Shown piece by piece: positions 48,410 to 60,757 of a DNA stretch of 64,000 nt; positions within the stretch are counted from its first letter, which is position 1; every line of letters starts with the position of its first letter. The stretch covers positions 59,775,311-59,839,310 of the forward strand of contig OX578282.1 in assembly GCA_951217055.1 (NCBI GenBank), in the 5' to 3' direction. The translations under genes and the position numbers were made by a program. Origin of the DNA: Gerris lacustris. Lineage: Eukaryota; Arthropoda; Insecta; Hemiptera; Gerridae. Below the pieces are notes generated by a model. That model was not told where the DNA came from. It did not search any database and was given only the letters and a program-made list of their open reading frames with translations.

Positions 48410-49870
48410 CTTTCTATGTTTATCGGGATATCAACACATCATTAGGTTATATTTTAGGCAGGCTGATAGGCCATCTTCTACTCGAAGTGTTAGTTTGTGT
48501 GAAACAGGCCTCGCCTCAATGATGCTCCAGATAGATGGATCTATGATAGATTTCAAACGATATCTGAGAACCTCTAATCTGAATCAAACTTAAATAAAGT
48601 TAATGTGATGTTTCCCTCTATAACAATATGAGTCAGAAACCTATAACATTTTTAAAGTGGCCGAAATTTTTAGGGTTTAAACAGTTTTTGACCTCCATTT
48701 TAGTATGTTTAATATAACAAAAGCATTTTCCCCCAATTTTAACTTATTTCAATTGCTCTTTTTTGTTCTTATCTCTATTCCTTTTTTTTATGAATTAACA
48801 CAATATGAGTTCTCTTTTACTCTTGCTTTTGTACATTGATGAAGTTAACTTCTATATTTAAGCCCTACTTCATTTTTACAATAAACTTCACCAAACCATA
48901 TTTTTTTTAAACGATTGAACGAATTAAATTCTCACCGATTTCTTCTGCATCGAAAGATATTATATTCTTTCTCTCCTGTTTTTTTTCATTTGATACCTGT
49001 ATGCCCAGAATTATTTTTTTGTGTATAAAAAGTAAGGGGAAAGACCAACAAAAAAGTTTTCATCTTTAATTTTTTTTGTATTCGGATGAAAGTCTTTCGA
49101 GTGGGGGTCCTTTCTCTCTACCTTTTAAAAGAAACCCTTAAAAAAAAATTCAAAGAATAAAAATCTCACAAAAAAATTATTAAGGGTGAAATGTTTTATT
49201 TTTGAATAAGGGCGTAAGGACCTCTGAGTTGAGGGGACACGCTTATACCTTATACCTTTAAGGGTCTGAGTTTTTTTTGTTAGATCCATTCAAAGGTTCA
49301 TAGATGACTAAATACAGAAAAAAGGGTGGGATGACGTATAACCAAAGTCTGGATTAAGGGTTTTCATAATAACTTTTTTTTTTAAAGCTATTCTAAAAAT
49401 TGTTTTGTAGAAAGATCTTCGGATTTCTTTATATTTTTGGAAGTAGAGTTTTAAATCTGGCTAAAACTAAAACCGTTTATAAATCGAAAAGGAAATGTTA
49501 TATAAATTACATAATAATTGCGTATTTCCTGGTTGATGTTATTTCTAAATTTTCCTAATTCTTAGGACATATCCTATTTGTGGGTGTACTTAAGTTTCAT
49601 TGGTACGAATATACCGTGTAAAAAAATGTCAACATTTATCTAGACATATTTGGTCCACATTATCTCCTGTCTGAACAACATAACCATATTCAGTGTATAG
49701 AAATGAAAATTATTCTCACAAATTGCCACTGATATTAGTTATTTCTAAAAAGTAATACAGATACAAGCAACGAGCAATACTTATGCGATATCATGCCACT
49801 CATTAGTTTAACAATGTCGCTTTGTTGCCAGTTGAAAAGATCCATAATAACTAATAACTTAATGACATTA
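48410..49870. other. AT-rich stretch, no supported gene
   Basis: T-runs and mixed sequence. No reading frame, RNA or repeat structure that I can support. Confidence 0.45.
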
Positions 49871-49879
49871 TCAGCTATT

Positions 49880-50240
49880 TGATGATGAAAAAATATCAGT
49901 TTACTAATAATGGTGAAATATTAGCTCTCTGATGACGATGAACTCTCAGTTTACTGATAGTGTTTAACTATCAGCTCTCAGTTGACTAATAATGCTCAAC
50001 AATTAGCTCTCTGATGACGATGAACTATCAGTTTACTGATAATGCTCAGCTATTAGCTCTCTGATGACGATGAACTTTCAGTTTACTGATAGTGTTTAAC
50101 TATCAGCTCTCAGTTTACTAATAATGCTCAACAATTAGCTCTCTGATGCTGATGATTTTCAGTTTACTGATAGTGTTTTACTATCAGCTCTCTGATGACG
50201 ATGAACTATAAGTTTACTGATGACAATCAACTATTTATTC
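49880..50240. repeat. Tandem array, ~46-50 bp unit
   Basis: Seven to eight imperfect copies of 'TAGCTCTCTGATGACGATGA' + 'ACTATCAGTTTACTGATAAT' + 'GCTCAACTAT'. Sub-units alternate between 'GATAGTGTTTAACTATC' and 'AATAATGCTCAACAATT', suggesting a two-unit higher-order form. Confidence 0.88.
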
Positions 50241-50396
50241 TCTGATGGCAACTGTATTAACAGCAACTATTTTAGGCTTTAGTAGTAGTTTGTAAAATTC
50301 ATTATAAATTATATTGCGGGCTAATATTAATTACTAGAACATTATTATTTGTAGTTATTTATTTTCTTTTTAGTTGATCCCTTAAATTTCGTTGTA

Positions 50397-50692
50397 TTCT
50401 TATTAGTAGGTCATTAGGGATGAAGAAAAGATAATTATTTTCTTTCAATTCATTATTAAACTATATTTCGCCCATACCTGGGCATCTTCAGAGTAACTCG
50501 ATAAGAATGGGAGAGTTGGTTCTTAATGATTACTTCTAAATTGTGATTTGCTTGTGTTACATTACTACAGATGATATTTTCAAGATATTTCAGTTCAAGC
50601 CTGAAGATGCCCAGGTATAGGCGAAATATAACAATAATGAATTAAAAGAAAATAATTCTCTTTTCTTCATCCCTAATGACCTACTAAGAATA
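50397..50692. mobile_element. Foldback element with ~92-bp arms
   Basis: The left arm 'TTATTAGTAGGTCATTAGGG'... to ...CTGGGCATCTTCAG (50397-50491) is complementary to the right arm CTGAAGATGCCCAGG... to ...CCCTAATGACCTACTAAGAA (50601-50692) at ~93%. The ~109-bp centre is unique. Each inner arm end carries the CTGAAGAT...GCGAAATATA motif noted at 25999. No coding capacity. 50693-51290 holds nothing else supported. Confidence 0.85.
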
Positions 50693-51299
50693 TAATTATT
50701 ATTTATTGTTAAAAATATATATTTATCAACTACTAAATATGTTTAAGGCAATGCGGTGCCAGATTGAAGTTCCTTAAATGATAACACAAGTCATGGAGTA
50801 TTTTCTTGTTTTTTTAATACTTAATTTACCTCGAAATGAATAGGAAAAATCTAATTCCTAAGAAAAATTGTTCATTCATAATTGAGACCAATTTCGACCA
50901 CATGATCATCTGTGAATGGGTAATGACTAGAAATTGGTTTCTTTGTAGTTCGACATTTAGGGTCCAAAATTTTATTAGATTTATCGATTTTACCCTAAGT
51001 TATGACACTGCTGAACACATTTACCAAAAATATCATTGACATTAGTTTAGTCGTTTAATCAAATTAAATGTTTTGAATACTTTAATACTATACTGATAAC
51101 TGATAACAGACCACTGATAACTGATAACAGACCACTGCAAGGATATTAAAATTAAACTAAAAACACTTTTGGCCTTATGAATCAACGCAAACTCAAAACG
51201 AGTATACAAATCTATAATTTCATTCCATCGTAATATTTCTTATTATTAGTAATACATATAATATAAGAAAGTATAAAAACAATAATCCTTCTTACAAAA

Positions 51300-51510
51300 G
51301 AATCCATATCTAGGAATCTTTTGATTAAATTTCTTAATTCACTTTTTAAAACAAATTTATAGGAATCAAAAATAATACCTAGGAATCTTTTGATTAATCG
51401 TCTTAGTTCAAACTTTAAAATAAATTTATAGACATTAAAAATAATATCTAGAACTCTTTATATTAAACGTCTTAGTTCAAACTTTAAAAAAATTTATAGG
51501 CATTAAAAAT
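51300..51510. repeat. Tandem array, ~67-bp unit, 3 copies
   Basis: 'CCTAGGAATCTTTTGATTAA' + 'TCGTCTTAGTTCAAACTTTA' + 'AAATAAATTTATAGGCATTA' repeats three times with moderate divergence. Confidence 0.85.
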
Positions 51511-52315
51511 CAATAAACTTAAGCATACGATATTATTTTACAACACGATCACTGTAAAATATAATTATAAATGTTATTTTAAACATAAATTAACAACAAA
51601 TAAACAACTCTTATCAATCAAATAAAAATTATTATTTTAAATATCTATCTTTGTACACTCTATTATTTAACTTAACTCGTCTCCAAATCTTGAAATCTAA
51701 ATTTGACCCACTAATATTAAGTTCCCAATATTCAGTCACTATACACTAACTAAATTTATTGAAATTTAGTTAGTTTAAATTTTCAATAAATTCTTCTGAA
51801 TATCTATAAAAGAGTGTCGTAAAATTTGTTTTTGAATTTACTTATTTAGTATTCTTAAATCTCTTCTTTTTTTTGGGGAGATCCGCACACATTGATTGAT
51901 TACGGATCTGTCAGAAGTAGGATTAAAGGAAAAATTGATGATTTATGTATTTATTTCATTAATTCCTTTTTTTTTTGTTTATTAATTGATATGGTGTTTT
52001 TAAAATGTCGGCCTTGATATAAATATCTGGTTTCATTAAAATATAACAAATTTAAATTGAAATTCCACTTGGGACATGGAGTAGAAGAATAGGTTGTTTT
52101 TTTCACTAGTAATGCATCCTTGACACAGACAGGGGGGTTCTCTACAGTTTGCCTTGAATCGCTAATATTAGCTGTGCTGGAATACACGTGGATAAAATTC
52201 TCTCCATTCCTTCTTGACCCTGATTCATACATTTTAATGTTACTCGTTAAAAAACTCGATTTATTTTATGCACTTGATTTCTACTAATATATCGATCCTG
52301 GACATCTCAGACGAT
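51511..52315. other. AT-rich stretch with one unsupported 93-codon frame
   Basis: The minus-strand frame 52232-51951 has a balanced N-terminal half (with a 'PPVCVKDALLVKK' stretch) but ends in Asn/Lys-rich translated AT sequence. No domain is recognised. It could be an exon fragment or chance. Confidence 0.3.
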
Positions 52316-52890
52316 CTTTCTCGTAATTTTGTAATGATTTTTCTATTCTTCTATATATTTCTGTACTTTCATTTTGGGGATTAGATTCTTCCTATTCATC
52401 TGTATTTTTCTCGTAATGTTGTAATGATTTTTCCATTCTACAATATATTTCTGCACTTTTATCTTGGGGATTAGATTTTTCCTATTCTTCTGTATTTTAC
52501 TCGTAATGTTGTAAGGATTTTTCCATTCTACTATATATTTCTGCACTTTATTTGGGGATAAGATTATTCCTATTCTTCTGTTATTTTCTCGGAATGTTGT
52601 AATGATTTTTCCATTCTTCTATATACTCGTATTTCTGCACTTTTATCTTGGGGATGAGATTTTTCCTATTCTTCCGTATCTTTCTCGTAATGTTGTAATT
52701 ATTTTTCCATTCCTCTATATATTTCTGCACTTTTATCTTGGGGATTAGAATTTTCCTATTGTTCTGTATCTTTCTCTAATAGTTGTTATGATTTTCCTAT
52801 TCTTCTATATATTTCTGCTGTTTTATCTTAGGAATTAAATTTTTCCTATACTTTTATATATTTCTAAAACAAAATTTTCCAATTCGTCTA
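52316..52890. repeat. Tandem array, ~90-bp unit, ~6 copies
   Basis: The marker 'TCGTAATGTTGTAATGATTT' starts near 52321, 52411, 52501, 52589, 52684 and 52775. Each unit also has 'CTATATATTTCTGCACTTTT' and 'TCTTGGGGATTAGATTTTTC'. It decays toward 52890 and is followed by a poly-T run near 52987-53011. Frames inside are artefacts. Confidence 0.92.
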
Positions 52891-53165
52891 CATTTTTCTG
52901 CAATTTTATGTCATTACCTTTCTGCACTATTGCTCAGAAACTAGTTTTTTTGTATTTGTCTATACATGTTTCTCCTTTTTTTCTGTTTTTTTTTTTTTTT
53001 TTTTTTTTTTTACCTCCCGACTGACAGCTCATTCACTTGGTTATTAAATAAGGGTTAATCGGCCGCTGTACTCATACTCATATTCTTGATGGGCTCATCA
53101 GTGAGTAATATGTCTTACCTTTCTCGTGTTCGAACCAGATATGTCGTTATTTTGACCCAGGTTCC

Positions 53166-53480
53166 AACTAACAATTCGGCTAACTATTAACTCGGCTAAC
53201 TAACAACTCAACTGACCAAGAACTCGGCTAACTAACAACTCGGTAAACTAGCAACTCGGCTAACTAACAACTCGGCTAACTAACAACTCGGTTAACTAAC
53301 AACTCGGCTAACTAACAACTCGGCTAACTAACAACTCGGCTAACTAACAACTCGGCTAACTAACAACTCGGTTAACTAACAACTCGGCTAACTAACAACT
53401 CGGCTAACTAACAACTCGGCTAACCAACAACTCGGCTAACTTACAACTCGGCTAACTAACAACTCGTCTAACTAACAATT
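53166..53480. repeat. Minisatellite, 16-bp unit, ~20 copies
   Basis: The unit AACTAACAACTCGGCT is repeated nearly without variation, with GGTT and GTCT variants, from 53166 to 53480. Contiguous repeats without spacers rule out a CRISPR array. Confidence 0.97.
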
Positions 53481-53727
53481 TATTTTGAAGCTTTCGCTCA
53501 GGGTAACTTACTGTCATCAGCAATCATTAAAGATCAATCAATTCAGATGGAATCATTTTATTATTTGTTTTGAAATCATTATTAGGAATTAGATAGGGTA
53601 CTTTCAACTCACCTTGAAAGTAATAGGTCCAAAAACACGGACATAATATCTTGTCCTTCATCGGTTGAATTCTAGATAAGTGAGACCTGTTTCACACTGA
53701 TAGTCACATCAAGTAGATGAAACATTG

Positions 53728-53961
53728 GGTATTCTTTAGATTGTTACTCCCCTATGTGTTTTTAGAACATAAATGACTTTAACAAAATAACTATTTAGAC
53801 AAAGTGATATTTAATCCAATGTACTTTGGGACAAAGGAATATCACACATTTGTTTTTATAAGTGGCATAACAGTCTAATGAAGAAAATTCCGTACACATT
53901 CTTTAGATTGTTACTCTCCTTTGTTTTCTTTATAAGGGGAGTAACAATCTGAAGAAGTGCC
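53728..53961. mobile_element. MITE copy (GGGGAGTAAC family), 234 bp
   Basis: GGTATTCTTTAGATTGTTAC at the left and GGGGAGTAACAATCTGAAGAAGTGCC at the right. Body 'CCAATGTACTTTGGGACAAA' and one internal hairpin. The flanks AAACATTG and TAAAGTTG agree at five of eight bases. Confidence 0.87.
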
Positions 53962-55247
53962 TAAAGTTGTACTTTCCCATTTCGATTACTTGATTTGGTT
54001 TATTTAAAGATCAGATGTAATGAGGATTGGAGACAACTTAGAATACCTACTGTCTTCCGTGTTTCAAATCCCTGAACCCGTAGCTTTTTAAAATAAATAT
54101 TAATAACTCTATTTCCCTTATTTATACTTGGCCTTTCTCACTTCTATATAAAATAGATTTTAAAATGTCAAACTTCACACGAGTAAGAAAAAAAAAATGT
54201 AAAAACCTATTTAGATATAATCTAAAACTAGCATGAATAGACAAACTCTTACTTTCTACCTATTTTATAGTTTGAAAGATATTTTGTTACGTTATGAGGT
54301 ATTTTTCTCTCTCTTTTGCGCTCTTTCTTTTTTATAAATAACATTTCAATCTTAACATGACAAAAAAGTACAAAGTAAAAAAAAAAATATTTCGTTCTTA
54401 TAAAAGGAAGGTAAAAAATAGTCTAAGAGTGTAAGGTTCCCTAATGCTCAAGGTTTTCAGGTTGTGTTAAGATAACAAAGGAACTACCTTCTCCTTCCCT
54501 TCTCTTTGTGTATCTGTTCAGGTAACCAAACCCTGTAACAGGTTACAAAGCTATTGAAATGTCAGTCATGACCCCCGGCGGTGATTTTTGTGTTCTATTG
54601 GTCTAGTGAAGTTGTTTAGTTCTCAATAACATGTAAACTTAAATGATATAAATGAAGAAATGGCATTGTGTATTTGAGTTTGTTACTTTCATCATGTAAT
54701 GTTTACATAGGGCATTTTTTTTCAACACGTGATTGTAAAAGATGTATAGTTTAATATTTGAACAGGACATGAATAATACGCTTTAGATGTAAGCGAATTT
54801 TCTATTCTAGTATTATTGTATTTTAAGGCAGTCTTCCAAAGAAATCGTTTCGTTGGATAAGAGGATACTGCTTAAATATAGAACAGCTGTTCGGCTGGAG
54901 GCGTTTTGCTATTCCACTGCTCTATTATCTGGAGATAGGGAGAAGTAACAAGTAAAAGAATTAAGTAGAGCAGTGTATATAGTTGGTAATAATTTAATCT
55001 AGATCTCAATAGGTGGAAAGCCAGATTAAGCTATAAAACCCTATTTCATTATCAAAGAACCAGTAGTTGATTTTATTACCAGGAACCAATAGCTGATACA
55101 GTTCTGTAACATTTACCAAAGTTTTGGGCAAAAATAAAATGTTGTCTGAAATTTTTATTTTACAAATATCTTCTATTGTAGAGTTTTTCTGGAAAATGTC
55201 CCTTAAGTCTAGCAAAATTGCTCAATTTTTCGGTCAACATATTTTGA
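53962..55247. other. Unannotated region, one protein-like short frame
   Basis: The minus-strand frame 55215-55006 (69 codons, ending in TGA) has a non-repetitive peptide with a balanced composition ('LYQLLVPGNKINYWFF'). I do not recognise it, and flanking frames are closed. The rest is AT-rich. Confidence 0.3.
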
Positions 55248-55858
55248 CATTTTCATGTCTTGGCTCTGGGACATAAACTCGAAAAGCGTTACCAAAAAAC
55301 TAGCGTTACACGAGTAACAGGGAGTTAGAAAGATATAGGAGGTTTTCAATCGAGTATGCCCGCTCTCGGTAGGTATAGTGTCTTCTTCTACCACGCTTGG
55401 AAGGGCCTACCCACCCCTGCCCTCCTGATCGGCTACCTGCCCCCTCTCTTCGCTTCTTGCTACTGCTCCAGTAGTCGCTTGTGCGCCTCAGCGCCCCCCC
55501 CCCCCCCCCCCCAACTACAACTTCTGTTCTACTGCTCCGATTTGCATCAGACAAACGCCATAACCCTTAGAATTTTATTCCTAATAAACTTACATACATA
55601 AAATGTATTTTTTACATTATTATTTTTTATTTTTGTTATATGTATACAACAGTTTTTTTGTATTAATTATAAAAATATGGGTTAAGAAGCTAAAATATTA
55701 CTTGTTAATAAACTGGAAAAGAAGAAAAGTACTTTCTTTCTTCGTGCACTACATATGTTCGATTTAATTCCTAATTTACAAACGCAAGAATCTGAATTTT
55801 TTAACATTTTCATGTCTTCACTTTAGCACATAAACTCGAAAAGCGTTACCGAAAAACG
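55248..55858. repeat. ~54-bp direct repeats flanking a GC-rich insert with C19 tract
   Basis: 'CATTTTCATGTCTT' ... 'ACATAAACTCGAAAAGCGTT' at 55248-55300 recurs at 55804-55858. Between them lies a GC-rich patch (55350-55560) containing a C19 homopolymer at 55494-55512. Further 'ACACCAAAAAGCGTTACA' units follow to 55912. Frames on both strands across the patch are low-complexity (Gly- or Pro-runs). A decayed mobile element is likely, but its ends are unclear. Confidence 0.55.
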
Positions 55859-56170
55859 ACACCAAAAAGCGTTACACAAGCGTGTTCAAAAAACGACACC
55901 AAAAAGCGTTACATGAAAATGTCTCACTGTCTTGCAGTCTCGGTATGCAAGCAATTTTTTTGATTTTTTTTCCAAAAAATTAGATATTGAGCGTTAAAAT
56001 ATCTTCAAACCATGCAGTACTCTAATCTACAGTCAAAAAAATATTTGCTGACCTTACTTTTTTTAAGGTACCTTAGTTGAAAATTGAAAAAATGTTCTTT
56101 CCTCTTATTAATTCTTTGTATTTCTATTCATGTTTCAGTAACTTAATAACTAATGTTTTATGACTTATTT

Positions 56171-56385
56171 CGGAGTTTGACTGACTTTATTCTACAGGAT
56201 TACAATTTATGTAAATTGGGAGGAGGCGCCTGAAATATTTGAGGGAGAGGGGGCAAATACTACATAAAATTGTGAGTTTGCTAATTTGTTTAGTATTTGC
56301 CCCCTCACATCCCCCAAATGTTTAAGTTGCGCTCTCACTTTACATATATTATAATCCTGTATTATAATGTCAGTCAAAATCGAAT
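56171..56385. mobile_element. Foldback/MITE-like element with ~90-bp arms
   Basis: Left 'GAGTTTGACTGACTTTATTC' ... 'AGGGAGAGGGGGCAAATACTA' pairs with right 'TAGTATTTGCCCCCTCACAT' ... 'AATGTCAGTCAAA', enclosing a ~35-bp loop. Pairing is ~80%. No coding sequence. Confidence 0.75.
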
Positions 56386-56634
56386 AGGAAAAAATTTCAT
56401 TCAGATGGAATAGCCACTCAGTAAACAGATTATGTAGTTTTTACGTCTCTGTAGTAATGCAAAGAGTTACTAAGAGTGGTTAATTAAATTATAACAAACC
56501 TAGATAATCTTGAGTTAGTTAAAACCAATAACTTAAGTGGTTACATTTTTAATTCATATTCATTAAGTGATCATTTTTCTTCATACATTCAAACATTACT
56601 AAAAGTATTATTATAATACAAAAAAATAAAAAAA

Positions 56635-56640
<6 letters not shown>

Positions 56641-56695
<55 letters not shown>
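56641..56695. repeat. (TA)n microsatellite
   Basis: 55-bp alternating TA. A shorter one is at 57057-57080. The rest of 56386-57640 is AT-rich without a supported feature. Confidence 0.95.
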
Positions 56696-56698
<3 letters not shown>

Positions 56699-57639
56699 TT
56701 TTCTGATTTTTCTATTTTAATATTTAATAAAATCTTATTGAATATTAATATTCATTGAAAAGGTCACCAGATAATTTAATATATTTATAAATATGTATTC
56801 CCATTTCAACATGCATACTTGAATACCTGATAATTTATTTATAAATGTCTTCTAAAACCGTGCATTGTACTTTAGTTATGCCTGTATGAATATGCGTGCA
56901 TTAATAAAAAAAAAAAATTATATAAATATATTGCAAACATTTTTCTTTTCCACTCAAAAAATCTTGGATTGCATTTTAAACAATCACAGTTGACCTATTT
57001 TCTTTTATTTTTTATTTTTCAGTGAAAACAATACGTTTATAAATATTATTATATATATTTATATATATATATATATATATGCATATAGGATCCTTGAAAA
57101 TGACGAGTATCGTCTGAGAGATATGGATGTAAGGACAAACGCATTAAACAAAATACCATAAACACCTGAATATCACCTTATTTATTAAAGTATTTACATA
57201 ATTTGTAAGTGAGGGTTTTCTCTTTTGCTTGTATAAACCAGTTTTAAGCGACTATACTAATAAAATAAATGCATATAGAAATTTAATAATAAATTTAACG
57301 CACTTTACAATCATTAAAAAAAACCTCAATGACAAATTGATTGATAAGATATAGGATGCAATTACGACAATATTTATATTTAAAATGTTTTGTTATTATT
57401 TTTATAGGTGACTATTTATTTAATAATGAATGCTTTAATTGGATCATATTGCATCATCCATAAAAATATAATAAATATTATTCATAATTTTTTTCGAGCA
57501 TTGGACATTTTTTAGCAAAGTATAGACATGATAAAAAATACTCTGCCAATTGGTGTTTTTTAAATCCGATAATATTGTTTCGATTTTTTATAATATGTAT
57601 TAAAGTATCACTTAAGTAAAATTTAACGAGTGTAGATGG

Positions 57640-58045
57640 TAGGCCATCTACTGGCTACTTTTGACGAACCATCAAAATTTTTGTAAAAAATCAGATAAGT
57701 GCTTTTGAATGTATAGGTGTAAATAAATGTATGTTTGTGCGCATGTGGAAGAGAAACAAATAGGCGCAGAAGGTTGATACTTCTATGGGACCAACAATAG
57801 GCTAATTATGACCTACCATACAAATTTCAATTAAAACGGACGAGTAGTTTTTAAGATATGTTGGTTCGCAAAAATTGCCCCACAGACAGACACGGAACCA
57901 AAAATGTTCCCTGATGTCTGAAACAGATTTCTGTCTTGAAATTTTTAAAATAGGAGACCTAACATTTTTAAGTTCGTCGGAACGATCGCGTAGCTTCCGT
58001 TTCTTTCGGTTACCACCTCTTACCTTCGGCAAGCTCGGAAGCAAA
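57640..58045 (-). repeat. Dispersed repeat family A, copy 5 (inverted)
   Basis: 'GCATGTGGAAGAGAAACAAA', 'GGGACCAACAATAGGCTAAT', core CAAATTTCAATTAAAACGG, CAGACAGACACGGAACC near 57885, 'TTTCTGTCTTGAAATTTTTA', ending 'CTTACCTTCGGCAAGCTCGG'. The terminal hairpin AGCTTCCG.../CGGAAGC is well preserved, with a small duplication at 58000-58040. 58046-58490 has nothing supported. Confidence 0.78.
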
Positions 58046-58490
58046 ATAAATTTTATAAACTTATACGTACTAAATATGTTGTTTGGGTAGATCATTTAAT
58101 TATTTCGTGGGATAGCATTTGCAGAAGAAAATGACTAAGGAAAACACAGTTAAAGGTGCCAAATATGTGCATTCTGCACACACAAAGAGTTATAAACAAA
58201 AAGAAACCAGTGGACGAGTTCGTTAACCGTCATAATCGGCCCAGCCGTTTCTTGACGGAAGCCATTTAAAAATTATTTTTCGTTCATTTATTTAAAATTA
58301 TAGATGGTATGGAAGGGGCACGAATTTTTAATGGCATGTAGCGCAAAGATAAACCGATACAAAAAAAAGCAAATATACATTTTTTGTACTAAAGCGTACT
58401 CCCCTTTCATTTAAACCACACATGACAAAACAAATAAAATTTTAAACCCTTTAGTTTTGTGGTCTTCTTATATTTTTCTTGTGTTTGGGT

Positions 58491-59747
58491 TGTAACATAT
58501 AAAATTATTGCAAACGTACTTGAATATTTGTTTTGGGCATTTTTAGAGATACAGGTTTGTTTGCGACATCTTGTAACAACCAAGATTAGTTGGTTGAGTT
58601 TATATGTATTTTTTTATTTGGATCTATTCCGAGTAGATTGTGTAGTAAAGGGCAATACGGTATAGATCCAAGATTGTTTATCATTATGTTAAAGAACTGT
58701 TTTGTTTGGTATATTCTTTTGTTTTTTTACTGATTGGGAAGAGTTATTGTTTACTTGCAAGACGTCTTATCATGTTTGTTTTGTGCCTAAGTGCAGAGTT
58801 CCGTAGGTACGAGAGGGGAGCCTAAATGAGTCAGTCGGGGCTAGGCTCAGGTACTGAACGTTCGGTTTAACTCTATCGGCCTGCCGCCGGAACATTCGTA
58901 ACCCACACGGTTATCCGTTAAATAAGTTTTCTACGGATCGGCCGTCACATATCGTAAGTGCGGGATTTTAGTGTGTGGTGTCAATAACTGTGCGGTTCCA
59001 ACTGAGCTGCTCCGAAATCCTGGCAGACTATAATTTCTGAGCCGTGAACCTTTACTAGAACTCTAGGGATCACCGGACCGCTCCGTTCACCCATGAGAGT
59101 CAACCAACGGACTTAAACCTCCCAACTCACCCTTAAGGGATGTTATTATTTTTTTAAGGCTACCTAGCCCCAGGTATGTTGGTATATAAAATTAATTGTA
59201 CTACCTCCCCTCCCCCCTAAGGAAGTGGAGTTCACCGCTGGAGTTCGGGGACCGAACGTCGCTCAACCCATCTCCGATCTACCACCAATTACTTATAATT
59301 ATATTTTATTATATTTACCATCTATTATTTTCCCGGGGGACCTAGGGCTTTTTCTTTTCTTTTATCATTGTAAGTAGGATTAACGTTTATTTTAAGGAGA
59401 TTTTATTACTGTATAATTTTGTCTATCACGCAGGTTTACTATTATAGATTTTTCATATTCTATATTTTCTTTTTGTGTCTTATCCATCTCTATTATTCCT
59501 TTTTGGCCCTAATTATTTTAGTGTTCCCATCCTCTCTTTATCCATCCTAATTTTTCCCTCTCTCCTCCCCCCCTCATTCCTTTTCTCTTTCCCGGGATCC
59601 CTCGTCGTCCCGTATTAACTCCTTTCCCTAAATTTCCCGTAGGCGAGGTGGCGCTCAATTTAATTTTCAACAGTAAATTCTTCCTTACTAAGGGAATTCA
59701 CCCCTCCTCCGACTTGAGCAGCGGCACCCAGAAGGTAAACCGTTACA
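58491..59747 (+). repeat. 5' LTR (start provisional)
   Basis: The end is set by ...CGTTACA at 59741-59747 immediately before the primer binding site. The matching start TGTAAC occurs at 58491 (giving 1,257 bp) and again at 58572 (1,176 bp), and the 3' LTR needed to decide is not in the window. The LTR body contains GC-rich segments (58795-59110), a TATATAAAATTAA element near 59182 that could be a promoter TATA box, and pyrimidine tracts at 59560-59600. Confidence 0.7.
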
Positions 59748-59752
59748 GTGAA

Positions 59753-59767
59753 CGCCCAACGTGGGGC
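59753..59767 (+). other. Primer binding site, tRNA-Lys type
   Basis: CGCCCAACGTGGGGC is identical to the inner 15 bases of the classical lysine-tRNA primer site (TGGCGCCCAACGTGGGGC) used by several retroelements. Here the outer bases are GTGAA rather than TGG. It sits five bases after the LTR end. Confidence 0.8.
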
Positions 59768-60757
59768 CTGGATGGAAGAATCTACAAAAAGTCTTACAGG
59801 ATTAATTTGAAATTTGGAAATTTGGACTATTTTTATTTTTATGTATACATATTTGAAATGAAATGGACATTTATATTTACACTGAGTAAACAGAGGTTTT
59901 GATAGAGTTAAGATTACTAGTATATAGAGAAATAGTTTTTTTTAAGAAATTTTAATATCATTTTGCGTTAGATATATTAATTATAAAATTTAAAGGCTTT
60001 GTTTATGTTTTGTATTTATATTTTATTCTGCCAAGGTCGTAAATTATTATTTTTAATGAATGAAATTTTAATCTCCTTACCTAGGAGTGATAAGAAACAG
60101 TTATGTTAAATTCATTATTTTATTATAAATTGTTTATTATTTATTTACTATGATTGCTCAATATCTGTTTAAACATTTTTCTTTTGGATACCCACCAATT
60201 TAACTTTTTAATAAAGATTTTTTTTTTATTTTGCCAATAAAAAGGTATTACTAGAAGTAATTATAATTTTTGTCTGAGCTATCAGTATTTTTATTTTTAT
60301 TTTGTGTAAACAAACACAGTTTTTACTATAGATTTATTTTTGTTTTGTATACTAATAACTTAAACGATTATTGTGTTGTATGATTAAATTTTGTTTTCCT
60401 TGGCAGACACATATAAGAATATTATTTTAGTTATTTTTCTTTGCTAATTTCTCAAACAGTCTTATTATTCTTAATTAATTTATAATCTATAGAGTAACTA
60501 AGAGGATCAAAATAAATAAAATAGTTATAGAAGTTAATTTGTATTGGATCAATACTTGTATTAGTTACATTTTATTTTTTTAGTTTAATCTTTTTATGAT
60601 TTTCTTTAGACGAAAATAATTTTTATGATTTATTTATTTATTTTTTTTTTTTTTTCTTCAATAGTTAGGAAAGACTATTTAAGTTTGTTTTAGGATTTAC
60701 TTACACTTTTGCCTCTTTAATTTTTAATTACTGTCGATTAATTTTAATTTTATTAAC
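59768..60757 (+). other. Untranslated leader of the retrotransposon (~990 bp)
   Basis: AT-rich with long T-runs (for example near 60640-60660). It contains only short frames. The frame at 59648-59902 straddles the LTR end and primer site and is not a gene. This is where a packaging signal would be expected, but none can be seen by eye. Confidence 0.7.

Noticed and set aside
51951..52232. 93-codon minus-strand frame
   Set aside because: The N-terminal half looks protein-like but no domain is recognised and the C-terminal half is translated AT sequence.
59648..59902. 84-codon frame at the LTR/leader junction
   Set aside because: It spans the LTR end and primer binding site, which are non-coding in this element class.
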